Positions 5,883 through 13,088 of a stretch of 16,241 bases of DNA are shown piece by piece. The stretch is from Akkermansia sp. (GTDB taxonomy: Bacteria; Verrucomicrobiota; Verrucomicrobiia; Verrucomicrobiales; Akkermansiaceae), in NCBI GenBank assembly GCA_017555465.1, contig JAFZGH010000236.1, positions 1 through 16,241 of the forward strand, written 5' to 3'. The notes below the pieces were generated by a model. The model worked only from the letters and a program-made list of their open reading frames with translations. It was not told the DNA's origin and ran no database searches. Made by a program: the position numbers and the translations under genes. Positions within the stretch are counted from its first letter, which is position 1. Every line of letters starts with the position of its first letter.

Positions 5883-7732
5883 GCTAAATCTTCTTCGATA
5901 CGGAGGTTATCAACGATGTACTGGCGGCGGTCGTCTGTGTTGTCGCCCATGTAGAAGCGGAGGATTTCCTTGAGGTTGTGCGCGTTTTCGAGGGTGACTT
6001 CCTCCAGTCGGATATCTTCGCCGATGAATGCCTTGAATTCGGAAGGGGAGATTTCACCCAGCCCCTTGAAGCGGGTGATTTCGGGGTTGCGGCCCAGCTG
6101 TTTGACGGCGCGGTCGCGCTCAGCTTCAGAATAACAGTAGAGGGTTTTCTGCTTGTTGCGCACGCGGAAAAGCGGGGTCTGCAGGATGAAGAGGTGCCCC
6201 TCGCGGATGAGGTCGGGGAAGTACTGGATGAAGAAGGTGAGCAGCAGCAGGCGGATGTGCATGCCGTCCACATCCGCATCGGTGGCAATGATGACCTTGT
6301 TGTAGCGCAGGTCTTCCATGCTGCGGTCGATGTTGAGCGCCAGGTGCAGGAAATCAAGTTCTTCGTTGCGTTTTTCCTCAAAGAGGGCGGCGCGGTTCAT
6401 GCCGAAGCTGTTGGCGGGTTTTCCGCGCAGGGAGAAGACGGCCTGGGTTTCGGCATCACGCGCGGTCGTGATAGAGCCGGAGGCAGAGTCACCCTCAGTG
6501 ATGAAGAGCATGGTGTCTTTGGCCCGCTTGTGTTTTGTATCGTAGTGCACGCGGCAGTCTCGCAGCTTGCGGGTGTGAATCTTGGCTTTCTTTGCGCGTT
6601 CCTTGGCCACCTTGCCGGTAACACCGGCCACTTCTTTGCGGGTCTTTTCGCTCTCCTTGATTTTCTCCTCCATCGCTTCTCCGATTTCCGGGTGGCGGTG
6701 CAGGTAGTTGTCAAGTTCGCGGGCGAGGAAGTTGAGCACGAAGGTGCGGATAGTTTCCTTGCCTGGACCCATGGTGTTGCTGCCGAGCTTGGTCTTGGTC
6801 TGGGACTCGAACACGGGTTCGATGACCTTGATGCTGATGGCGGCCTGGATGCCGTTGCGGATGTCGGAGCCTTCGTAGCTCTTTTTGAAGTAGCCCTGCA
6901 GCGTCTTGACGATAGCCTCGCGGAAGGCAGCCTGGTGCGTGCCGCCCATGGTGGTGTGCTGGCCGTTCACGAAAGAGTAGTATTCCTCGCCGTAGTCATC
7001 GCCGTGGGTGATGGCGATTTCGATGTCGCTGCCGGAAATATGGATGGGCGCATAGAGCGGTTCCTCCTTCATCTCTTCCTTGAGCAGATCCAGCAGGCCG
7101 TTTTTCGAGGAAATGTTGCGGCCATTCAGGTTGATGGTGAGCCCGGTGTTCAGGTAGCAGTAGTAGCGGCACATGCGTTCCACAAAGCTGAGATTGTAGG
7201 CGGCATCTGCTGCAAAGATGCTGCGGTCTACCATGAACGCTACTCGCGTGCCATCCGGCTGGTCGGTTGATTCAGTGATATCGCTGCCTTCAATCATCTC
7301 GCCGGCACGGAACAGGATGCGGCGGGTCTGCCCCTCACGGTAGGCCTGGATTTCAAAAGTTTCGGAAAGCGCATTCACGGCTTTGATACCCACGCCGTTG
7401 AGACCAACGGATTTCTTGAATGCCTCGCCGTCGTACTTGCCGCCGGTATTGATTTTGGCGGCGCATTCGTAGAGCTTGCCCAGCGGAATACCGCGTCCGA
7501 AGTCGCGGATTTCGCAGCGGCCTTCCTTGTCGATGTTCACGAGTATTTTTTTGCCGATACCCATCACAAATTCGTCAATCGAGTTGTCGATGACTTCTTT
7601 GAGCAGCACATACAGGCCGTCATCCGGCATGGTGCCGTCGCCCAGTTTGCCAATGTACATACCAGGACGCAAGCGGATGTGCTCGCGCCAGTCCAGTGTC
7701 TGAATGTCGTCCTCTGTGTATTCTGCTTCCAT
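5879..7732 (-). CDS. parE: Type IIA topoisomerase ATPase subunit (ParE/GyrB family)
   Basis: The ATP-driven strand-passage subunit of topoisomerase IV or gyrase, acting with a ParC/GyrA partner not in the window. Counted from the ATG at 7732 (617 residues): GHKL ATPase motifs with catalytic Glu46 and Asn50 (EVIDNSIDE), Asp77 in DFGRGIP, and GLNGVGIKAVNALS at 110-123; a transducer domain containing the QTKTKLG loop near 311-317; and a TOPRIM domain with EGDSASG at 413-419 and DADVDG at 485-490 supplying the metal ligands. RFKGLGEI near 554-561 and RRQYIVDNL at the end are typical. The length and lack of a long TOPRIM insertion favour ParE over enterobacterial-type GyrB. An in-frame ATG at 7765 would add 11 residues, but a promoter lies across those codons and the protein from 7732 begins like its relatives, so I prefer 7732. 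The stop overlaps the next gene (ATGA). Confidence 0.9.
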   Translation of the reverse strand: MEAEYTEDDIQTLDWREHIRLRPGMYIGKLGDGTMPDDGLYVLLKEVIDNSIDEFVMGIGKKILVNIDKEGRCEIRDFGRGIPLGKLYECAAKINTGGKYDGEAFKKSVGLNGVGIKAVNALSETFEIQAYREGQTRRILFRAGEMIEGSDITESTDQPDGTRVAFMVDRSIFAADAAYNLSFVERMCRYYCYLNTGLTINLNGRNISSKNGLLDLLKEEMKEEPLYAPIHISGSDIEIAITHGDDYGEEYYSFVNGQHTTMGGTHQAAFREAIVKTLQGYFKKSYEGSDIRNGIQAAISIKVIEPVFESQTKTKLGSNTMGPGKETIRTFVLNFLARELDNYLHRHPEIGEAMEEKIKESEKTRKEVAGVTGKVAKERAKKAKIHTRKLRDCRVHYDTKHKRAKDTMLFITEGDSASGSITTARDAETQAVFSLRGKPANSFGMNRAALFEEKRNEELDFLHLALNIDRSMEDLRYNKVIIATDADVDGMHIRLLLLTFFIQYFPDLIREGHLFILQTPLFRVRNKQKTLYCYSEAERDRAVKQLGRNPEITRFKGLGEISPSEFKAFIGEDIRLEEVTLENAHNLKEILRFYMGDNTDDRRQYIVDNLRIEEDLA

Positions 7733-7743
7733 GAATTGCGTAT

Positions 7744-7772
7744 ATATTACACTATCCTTAAACATTCTGCAA
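7744..7772 (-). promoter_or_regulatory. Promoter for the parE operon
   Basis: Minus strand: TTGCAG (7767-7772), 17-base spacer, TAATAT (7744-7749). The predicted start site, near 7737, is only about five bases before the ATG at 7732, giving an almost leaderless transcript. It overlaps the codons that would be translated if the ATG at 7765 were used, so it also argues for the shorter ParE. Confidence 0.55.
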
Positions 7773-7863
7773 GTAAGAATCGGGTCAATTTGGTGATATT
7801 TATGCTCAAATTTTCCTTGTCATGATGCGGGTTATGGCGGCTTGCAGGCTTGCGTGGGGTGGC

Positions 7864-7871
7864 GGGGGAGG
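7864..7871 (+). promoter_or_regulatory. Shine-Dalgarno sequence deciding the S2P start
   Basis: GGGGGAGG lies six bases before the ATG at 7878. It selects this start over the in-frame TTG at 7842 and the ATG at 7887. Confidence 0.7.
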
Positions 7872-7877
7872 CATAGA

Positions 7878-8603
7878 ATGGGCGCAATGATACGATTTAC
7901 GCTATTCGGGGTGCAGGTGAGCATCCATCCCACGCTGTGGCTGACACTGGCATTTCTGGGCGGTGTTTGCATGATTTCCAGCGTAATAGAGCTATTCAGT
8001 GTTCTGCTGTTTATTCTGGCTGCTTTTGTGGTGCTGCTGGCGCATGAGATGGGGCATGCCCTGGTGGGCCGCCGGCTGGGCGGCGGGCAGCCGTATGTGT
8101 ATCTGGCCTGGCTGGGTGGTGATTGCACGAATGAGACAGCGCGCCTCACCCGCATGCAGGGCGTGCTGATGACAGCCTGCGGCCCGCTTGCTTCGTTGCT
8201 GGTTGGTGTGCTGGCGTATGTGGTACTGGGGGTGTATGTGGGGGATTTCGGCAAGGCTGCTGCGTATGCCTCGGAGTTTGCTATGGGGTATATGCCTGCG
8301 GAGGCGGTGATGACGTATCCTCCGCTGGCCATGTTCCTGTTTTTCTTTCTGATTGAGGTGAGTTGCTGGTGGACTCTTCTGAATCTGCTGCCAATCTTCC
8401 CGTTGGATGGCGGGCAGATTATGCAGGGACTCATGAAGTCGTCGCACCAGGTGCATTGTATCAGTCTGTCAGCGGCTGTGGTATGTGCGGTTGCATCTGC
8501 CGTGCTGGGACTCTGGCTGCTTTCCGTTCTTATGGTGCTGCTGGCGGTGCTCAACTACCGCCTGCGCCGGGAGTCTCACCCTGGAGGAACTGATTTTCAT
8601 TGA
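7878..8603 (+). CDS. Site-2-protease-family (M50) membrane zinc metalloprotease
   Basis: A 241-residue multi-pass membrane protein. The zinc motif HEMGH is at 56-60 inside a hydrophobic helix, and the third-ligand motif N-L-L-P-x-x-P-L-D-G-G is at 169-179. These two together define M50/site-2 proteases, which cut substrates within the membrane, often to release regulators such as anti-sigma factors. Membrane segments are likely at about 18-35, 40-65, 95-120, 145-178 and 195-226. There is no PDZ domain and no CBS domain, so this is the small core form rather than RseP. Substrate unknown. It is transcribed divergently from parE across a 145-base gap; I see no convincing promoter for it there. 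Its last codons overlap the -35 box of the proS promoter. Confidence 0.85.
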   Translation: MGAMIRFTLFGVQVSIHPTLWLTLAFLGGVCMISSVIELFSVLLFILAAFVVLLAHEMGHALVGRRLGGGQPYVYLAWLGGDCTNETARLTRMQGVLMTACGPLASLLVGVLAYVVLGVYVGDFGKAAAYASEFAMGYMPAEAVMTYPPLAMFLFFFLIEVSCWWTLLNLLPIFPLDGGQIMQGLMKSSHQVHCISLSAAVVCAVASAVLGLWLLSVLMVLLAVLNYRLRRESHPGGTDFH

Positions 8604-8627
8604 CTTTTTAACCATAATCCATACAAT
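8600..8627 (+). promoter_or_regulatory. Promoter for proS, predicting a leaderless mRNA
   Basis: TTGACT (8600-8605), 16-base spacer, TACAAT (8622-8627). Only seven bases separate the -10 box from the ATG at 8635, so transcription should begin at or within a base or two of the start codon. No Shine-Dalgarno precedes the ATG. The -35 box overlaps the stop codon of the protease gene. Confidence 0.65.
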
Positions 8628-8634
8628 CACCGCC

Positions 8635-10158
8635 ATGGCTCAACAGAATGCAATTTCGCCCACGCGTGCGCAGGACTTTCCTGAGTGGTATCAGCAGGTA
8701 ATCAAGGCAGCTGACCTCGCCGAGAATTCAGAGGTTCGTGGCTGCATGGTCATCAAGCCCTGGGGCTACGCCATCTGGGAACTCATCCAGCAGCAGCTCG
8801 ATGCCGATTTTAAGCGCACCGGACACACTAATGCTTATTTCCCCATGCTCATCCCTGTTTCCTATCTGGAGAAGGAAGCTGAGCATGCTGAGGGGTTTGC
8901 AACGGAATGCGCCGTGGTGACGCATCACCGCCTGGAGGCTGTGAAAGACCCGGAAACCGGCAAGACCCGCATGATTCCTTCTGGCGAGCTGACGGATAAG
9001 TACGTGATTCGCCCGACTTCTGAAACCGTTATTGGTGCTGCGTTCTCCCGCTGGCTGGAATCTTACCGCGAGCTGCCCATCAAGGTGAACCAGTGGTGCA
9101 ACGTGATGCGCTGGGAGATGCGCCCGCGTATTTTCCTGCGCACGGCTGAGTTCCTGTGGCAGGAAGGTCACACCGCTCATGAGACCCGCGAGGAAGCCGA
9201 GGAGGAAACCGCACTCATGCACAAGGTGTACGAGGAATTCCAGCGCGATGTGCTGGCGGTGGACGTGATTCCCGGCGAAAAGACCGAGCACGAACGTTTC
9301 CCCGGTGCTGTTCGCACCTTCACGGTGGAGGCCATGGTGCAGGACCGCAAGGCTATTCAGGCAGGTACATCCCACTTCCTGGGGCAGAACTTCGCCAAGG
9401 CTCAGAACATTTCCTTTGCCGGTCGCAATAATGAGCGCCAGTTTGCCTGGACCACCTCCTGGGGTGTTTCCACCCGTATGATTGGCACACTTATCATGGC
9501 TCATTCCGATGATGACGGTCTCGTCTGCCCGCCCCGCGTGGCACCGAAGCAGATTGTGATTATCCCGGTGACGCCCAAGGCTGATACGAAGGAGGCCATT
9601 CTGGCTCACTGCCAGGAGCTGGCTGATAAGCTCAGCGCCATGAACTTCCATGGCATGCCGCTGCGTGTGCAGGTCGATACCCGCGATCTCAACGGCGGCA
9701 CCAAGAAGTGGGAATGGGTGAAGAAGGGCGTGCCCGTGCGTATCGAGATTGGCCCGCGCGACCTGGAGAAGGGTTCCGTGTGCCTCTGCCGCCGCGACCA
9801 GCCCACCAACGAAAAGAGCTTCATTTCCGAGAGCGAGTTTGTGGAGAACGCCGTAAGCCTGCTGGAGGATATTCAGAATACGCTGCTGCAGCGCCAGCGC
9901 GATTTCCGCGACAGCCACATCCGCCCGTGCTTCAGCCTGGATGAACTCAAGGAAAACTTCAATGGTGAGGGCGATGCCGACTGGTTGCTCTGCCCCTGGG
10001 ACGGTACCCCCGAGGAGGAAGAGACGCTGGCCAAGAGCCTGCGCATTTCCATCCGTTGCGTGCCGCAGGGCGAAATGGGCTGCGCCGCTGAGGCTGCCCC
10101 CTGCATCCTGACCGGCCGCCCCACCACGCGCCGCGTGCTCTGGGCTCGTGCTTATTGA
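8635..10158 (+). CDS. proS: Prolyl-tRNA synthetase, archaeal/eukaryotic-like type
   Basis: A 507-residue class II aminoacyl-tRNA synthetase that charges tRNA-Pro with proline in the cytoplasm. Landmarks: an N-terminal segment with YFPMLIP at 68-74; the TSE block at 128-130; motif 2, RWEMRPRIFLRT-x-EFLWQEGHTAH at 159-182; motif 3 around TSWGVSTRMIG at 274-284; an anticodon-binding domain from about 303; and a C-terminal domain ending in the conserved ARAY, with Tyr as last residue. It lacks the long editing insertion of the bacterial (E. coli) type, so it belongs to the shorter archaeal/eukaryotic-like type found in many bacteria. The C-terminal zinc site looks eroded: Cys453 and Cys490 remain, but the CxxDxxC-type pairing is gone (CPWDGTPEEEE). 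The ATG at 8635 is chosen because the longer frame runs back through the promoter. Confidence 0.95.
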   Translation: MAQQNAISPTRAQDFPEWYQQVIKAADLAENSEVRGCMVIKPWGYAIWELIQQQLDADFKRTGHTNAYFPMLIPVSYLEKEAEHAEGFATECAVVTHHRLEAVKDPETGKTRMIPSGELTDKYVIRPTSETVIGAAFSRWLESYRELPIKVNQWCNVMRWEMRPRIFLRTAEFLWQEGHTAHETREEAEEETALMHKVYEEFQRDVLAVDVIPGEKTEHERFPGAVRTFTVEAMVQDRKAIQAGTSHFLGQNFAKAQNISFAGRNNERQFAWTTSWGVSTRMIGTLIMAHSDDDGLVCPPRVAPKQIVIIPVTPKADTKEAILAHCQELADKLSAMNFHGMPLRVQVDTRDLNGGTKKWEWVKKGVPVRIEIGPRDLEKGSVCLCRRDQPTNEKSFISESEFVENAVSLLEDIQNTLLQRQRDFRDSHIRPCFSLDELKENFNGEGDADWLLCPWDGTPEEEETLAKSLRISIRCVPQGEMGCAAEAAPCILTGRPTTRRVLWARAY

Positions 10159-10178
10159 TGCAAGCCGTTTACGATATG

Positions 10179-10218
10179 AAAATCCCCGGGCAGCTCTGGT
10201 CTGTCCGGGGATTTTTTT
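10179..10218. terminator. Strong intrinsic terminator after proS
   Basis: A 15-base-pair stem (10179-10193 with 10201-10215, one G-T wobble) with a CCCCGG core and a seven-base loop is followed by a run of seven T (10212-10218, overlapping the stem end). It lies 20 bases beyond the proS stop. The A-run on its left side lets it also act, less strongly, on lnt transcripts arriving from the right on the minus strand. Confidence 0.92.
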
Positions 10219-10235
10219 AGATTGGAGGAAATAAC

Positions 10236-12116
10236 TCAGTTCCGCTTGATGATTTTTGGCATACTGGTCAGCAGCACTAGCACCGCGCAGAGGCCAACTG
10301 CCCAGTCGCCCAGGAGAGCATAGAGAGTGTAGCCTGCGTTCTTATCCACCGGGAGCACAGCATAGCTGTGGCCGGGCAGGTGGGGGGAGCCATCTGCCTT
10401 CTGCAGAATGTCGATGAAGGCGCCGTTTGGCGCAATGGCGCAGGTGTATCCCATGTTGGCGGCGCGTACCATCGGACGGCGCAGCTCAATGCAGCGGAAC
10501 GCGGCGTTGCGGGCCTGCTGTTCGCCGCAGCAGGAATCGCGGAACCAGCCATCGTTGGAAATGTTGACGATGACCTGCGGGCCTTTGCGCACGTATTTGG
10601 TGAGCAGGCGGCCCACTGTGTCCTCATAGCAGATGGCGGGGATGACGCCGACGGTCTCACCGGTGCCGGGAACGACTACGGGGATGGGCTCGTCGCCAGT
10701 GCCGGGGCGGATGCCTTCGCCCACCTGGGTGCCGGTCAGTTCGCTGTATATCCGGCCAAGCCATTCAATTTCTTCGGCAAAGGGGATGTATTCGCCAAAG
10801 GGCATAAGGTGCTGCTTGGAGGTGGTGGTGATGGAATCGAACCCGCCGGGGATGATAGCCATGGAGTTGAACATGCCGCGCGGGGTGAAGATTCCTGGCT
10901 TGTCCGTGGGTTCCCAGCGGTACTGGTCAACACCGGTGAAGAGTACGAAATCCAGTCCTCCCATTTCGCGTATCTGCTGGCGCACCAAGGGCAGACCTTG
11001 CTCGCCGAGGAATACCTTGGTTGTGAAACGGTCATCGGGCATGAGCTGTCCGGTGGCTGTGTTCTGGTGAATCGGGCACCCAAGAGCGCTTTCCGGCCAG
11101 ATGACCCAGTGCGGCAGCTGCTGGGTGAGGACCACCTCCGGGTTTTCCATGGCCTTTTTGAAGGTGGCCTGCTGTACTTCGTTGAATGCCTGGCGTGTGG
11201 TGCGCAGAAATTCACCGTATAAACCGGGCTGGTAGCTACCGCCTTCGATGCGTTCTACCTGGTCCAGGTTCAGTTGCACGCCCATGACAGGCAGCTGCAG
11301 TACGGAAGCCCGCTTGAACAGGGTGAGCGGTGAATACATCTTCGACAACGCCAATCCCCCGGCAAACATACCAAAGAGGATGATAACAACGCCGTAGAAA
11401 TCCCACGGGCGGCAGCCCCTGCCGATGGTGCGGTATTGCAACCATGTGCGGCGGCTGGCTCCCCAGAGGATGATGGTGGCGGCGGTGGGGAAGAAGGAGA
11501 GCGCGGCAGTGCCGATGAATTCGGCCCACTGCACGAGTGAAAGACCATTGTAGAGCGCCATGCCCATGCTGTTCCAGCTGAAGCCCAGGGTGCCGTTGGC
11601 CCGCAGCCATTCGATGCAGACCCACATGGCGCCGCCGCCAATGGCGCAGCGCAGGGTGCTGCGCATATCTGCGGCCGTCCATTCGCCCCAGGCTTGTTCT
11701 TTGCGGGCAGGTTTCATGCCGGTGGTGTCGGGCACAGGTGCGAGTTTCGGACGCAGCAAGGTGTTGGCAAGTCCTGCCCAGAGCCCGACCAGGCATGAAT
11801 ACACCGCCATGAGCGGCAGAAAGGCTATACCCAGGAACACAGGCATGGGGATGCGGAATACATAACCGACGTTATGAATCCACCAGAAACTCACGCAGTA
11901 CCAGCCCATGCCGTAGAGCCAGCCATAGCATGCGCCGCGCCAGAAACCGGCGCGCCCGTTCCACAGCACGCAGAGCAGGGGAAGCAACCCGACCCAAACC
12001 AGGTTGCCCAGGTCATAGGGCGGGAAGGCCAGGGCCATGAAGGCACCGCCGAGAAGACAGACACAAGTCCGTATGAGGCGCCCGCGCCAGCGCGGGGTGG
12101 GAGAATCAGAGCTCAT
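10236..12116 (-). CDS. lnt: Apolipoprotein N-acyltransferase
   Basis: A 626-residue inner-membrane enzyme that adds the third acyl chain to the N-terminal cysteine of lipoproteins, the last step of lipoprotein maturation. Membrane helices fill about residues 15-120, 158-222 and 240-260, with a final helix at about 600-618. The periplasmic nitrilase-type domain lies between about 270 and 590 and carries the Glu-Lys-Cys triad: Glu342 in WPESA, Lys434 in KQHLMPFGEYIPF and Cys496 in ICYED, plus the conserved NISNDGWF at 518-525. It is about 110 residues longer than the E. coli enzyme; extra sequence includes a hydrophilic loop at 121-157 and parts of the nitrilase domain. Its start overlaps the preceding gene by 11 bases, so the two are probably translated together. 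Its presence implies a diderm envelope with triacylated lipoproteins. Confidence 0.93.
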   Translation of the reverse strand: MSSDSPTPRWRGRLIRTCVCLLGGAFMALAFPPYDLGNLVWVGLLPLLCVLWNGRAGFWRGACYGWLYGMGWYCVSFWWIHNVGYVFRIPMPVFLGIAFLPLMAVYSCLVGLWAGLANTLLRPKLAPVPDTTGMKPARKEQAWGEWTAADMRSTLRCAIGGGAMWVCIEWLRANGTLGFSWNSMGMALYNGLSLVQWAEFIGTAALSFFPTAATIILWGASRRTWLQYRTIGRGCRPWDFYGVVIILFGMFAGGLALSKMYSPLTLFKRASVLQLPVMGVQLNLDQVERIEGGSYQPGLYGEFLRTTRQAFNEVQQATFKKAMENPEVVLTQQLPHWVIWPESALGCPIHQNTATGQLMPDDRFTTKVFLGEQGLPLVRQQIREMGGLDFVLFTGVDQYRWEPTDKPGIFTPRGMFNSMAIIPGGFDSITTTSKQHLMPFGEYIPFAEEIEWLGRIYSELTGTQVGEGIRPGTGDEPIPVVVPGTGETVGVIPAICYEDTVGRLLTKYVRKGPQVIVNISNDGWFRDSCCGEQQARNAAFRCIELRRPMVRAANMGYTCAIAPNGAFIDILQKADGSPHLPGHSYAVLPVDKNAGYTLYALLGDWAVGLCAVLVLLTSMPKIIKRN

Positions 12117-12687
12117 GGGGAAGAATGCTCAGGCGTCCCAGTTCTTCGGCTTCTCCTCCCTCGGGATGGCATGTGACTTCAACTGTCCACAGCTTTTCCG
12201 ATTGATTAATCTGGTGAAGCTTATATAAATCTGCGTTCTGAAACCCATCTTCCAACCGGATATGAGCTTCGTTTTCTGTTACGCGAAGGCTGTTGCCTTG
12301 AACCGGAAGGAATTTGCCATCTGCGTAATTGATGCGGATGCGGTCTCCCATCTGGCTGCAGAAGGAATCAAACATGCGCACAGAGATATAACCACGGCCT
12401 TCGGCTTTGTTGAGCTCCAGCCGGCAGGTGGGGTAGCAATAGGCCCGTAATTCCATGCGGGCATCCCCCTGTGAGCTTTTCCAGCTGGCCTCTGCGTTGC
12501 TGATGCTCACACCGGCAGTTTCCCATGGAAGCTTGGTGTACGCATTGCGCCATTCTGCCTTGGGGGCTTTGGTTATGGTGCACCAGAAACATATGCCTCC
12601 GATGAGAAGAATGAACAGGCTGATGCTACCCCATATCAGACTGGAAATCTTTTTGACTGGCTTTTTGGTCTCCTTCTGGTCTTGCAT
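12106..12687 (-). CDS. Membrane-anchored protein of unknown function, overlaps lnt
   Basis: A 193-residue protein I do not recognise. A lysine-rich cytoplasmic N-terminus (1-16) leads into one hydrophobic segment at about 17-38 (LIWGSISLFILLIGGICFWC). The remaining 150 residues would then be periplasmic: a beta-rich-looking domain with cysteines at 84, 88, 110 and 172 that could pair. This is the shape of a bitopic envelope protein. It is first in a two-gene unit with lnt, overlapping it by 11 bases, which suggests a linked envelope role, but no function can be read from sequence. The ATG at 12687 sits six bases after a -10 box, so the message is probably leaderless. Confidence 0.7.
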   Translation of the reverse strand: MQDQKETKKPVKKISSLIWGSISLFILLIGGICFWCTITKAPKAEWRNAYTKLPWETAGVSISNAEASWKSSQGDARMELRAYCYPTCRLELNKAEGRGYISVRMFDSFCSQMGDRIRINYADGKFLPVQGNSLRVTENEAHIRLEDGFQNADLYKLHQINQSEKLWTVEVTCHPEGGEAEELGRLSILPHEL

Positions 12688-12693
12688 GACTCT

Positions 12694-12722
12694 ATTTTGG
12701 ACTTAAAAATGCCGCGTTGCAA
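12694..12722 (-). promoter_or_regulatory. Promoter for the unknown gene and lnt, predicting a leaderless mRNA
   Basis: Minus strand: TTGCAA (12717-12722), 17-base spacer, CAAAAT (12694-12699). Six bases separate the -10 box from the ATG at 12687, so transcription should start on or next to the A of the ATG. It lies back to back with the ferredoxin promoter. Confidence 0.5.
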
Positions 12723-12732
12723 TAAAAAAGGA

Positions 12733-12762
12733 TTGCATTCTCGGAAAAATAGGTCATAAATA
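12733..12762 (+). promoter_or_regulatory. Probable promoter for the ferredoxin gene
   Basis: TTGCAT (12733-12738) and TAAATA (12757-12762) with an 18-base spacer; CATAAA at 12755-12760 with a 16-base spacer is an alternative -10. The start site would be near 12769, leaving a leader of about 24 bases before the ATG at 12793, with no Shine-Dalgarno. The -35 boxes of this promoter and the opposing one are 10 bases apart, so the two could interfere or share a regulator. Confidence 0.45.
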
Positions 12763-12792
12763 GATGCAGTTACCAACCCCACATACACGACA

Positions 12793-13026
12793 ATGGCCGA
12801 TATTGACGATAAGACTGAGAAGAATGTACCTGGCAAGTTCTATGTTGACTGCAACTGCATCGACTGCGACCTGTGCCGCGAAACCGCCCCTGATTTCTTT
12901 GGCCGCGATGACGACGAAGGCCTTTCCTTCGTTTGCAAGCAGCCTGTGACCGACGAGGAGATTGCTCTCTGCACCGAGGCTATGGAAGGCTGCCCCGTGC
13001 AGGCTATCGGTGACGACGGCGAGTAA
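12793..13026 (+). CDS. Small 4Fe-4S ferredoxin
   Basis: A 77-residue acidic electron carrier, presumably cytoplasmic. Cys22, Cys25 and Cys28 form a CxxCxxC motif, and Cys67 in the GCPVQAI motif is the distant fourth ligand followed by proline, so one 4Fe-4S cluster is expected. Cys20, Cys48 and Cys60 are extra; in some single-cluster ferredoxins two such cysteines form a disulphide. The arrangement, with PGKFYVD before the motif and E-x-AP after it, matches the short single-cluster ferredoxins. Redox partner unknown. It is divergently transcribed from the lnt unit and followed by a terminator-like hairpin. Confidence 0.9.
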   Translation: MADIDDKTEKNVPGKFYVDCNCIDCDLCRETAPDFFGRDDDEGLSFVCKQPVTDEEIALCTEAMEGCPVQAIGDDGE

Positions 13027-13052
13027 AGCCTCTCGTTCCATTTATATTCTGG

Positions 13053-13084
13053 GGCAGCCCGGTGCGCCGGGCTGCCTGCTTTTT
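13053..13084 (+). terminator. Intrinsic terminator or attenuator between ferredoxin and DUF721 genes
   Basis: GGCAGCCCGG (13053-13062), loop TGCG, CCGGGCTGCC (13067-13076), then TGC and five T at 13080-13084. This is a perfect ten-base-pair G/C-rich stem. It ends the ferredoxin transcript, but the T-run finishes only four bases before the ATG at 13089, so it is also the leader of the next gene. Confidence 0.75.
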
Positions 13085-13088
13085 CCTC

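Noticed and set aside
5978..7270. A 430-codon open frame on the plus strand, antisense to parE
   Set aside because: It mirrors the codon pattern of parE, its protein has no recognisable motif, and parE on the other strand has complete catalytic motifs.
7842..7877. TTG at 7842 as the start of the site-2-protease gene
   Set aside because: The ATG at 7878 has a strong Shine-Dalgarno at six bases, and the added residues do not look like a membrane-protein N-terminus.
8485..8634. TTG at 8485 as the proS start, giving a 557-residue protein
   Set aside because: The extra 50 codons run through the end of the protease gene in another frame and across the proS promoter; the ProRS fold starts at the ATG at 8635.
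8728..9918. A 396-codon open frame on the minus strand, antisense to proS
   Set aside because: ProRS motifs on the plus strand are complete, and the antisense protein shows no family pattern.
10368..11222. A 284-codon plus-strand frame opposite lnt
   Set aside because: The lnt catalytic triad is intact on the minus strand; the shadow has no support.
13062..13088. GTG at 13062 as start of the DUF721 gene
   Set aside because: It falls inside the terminator hairpin, and the added residues are not part of the domain.
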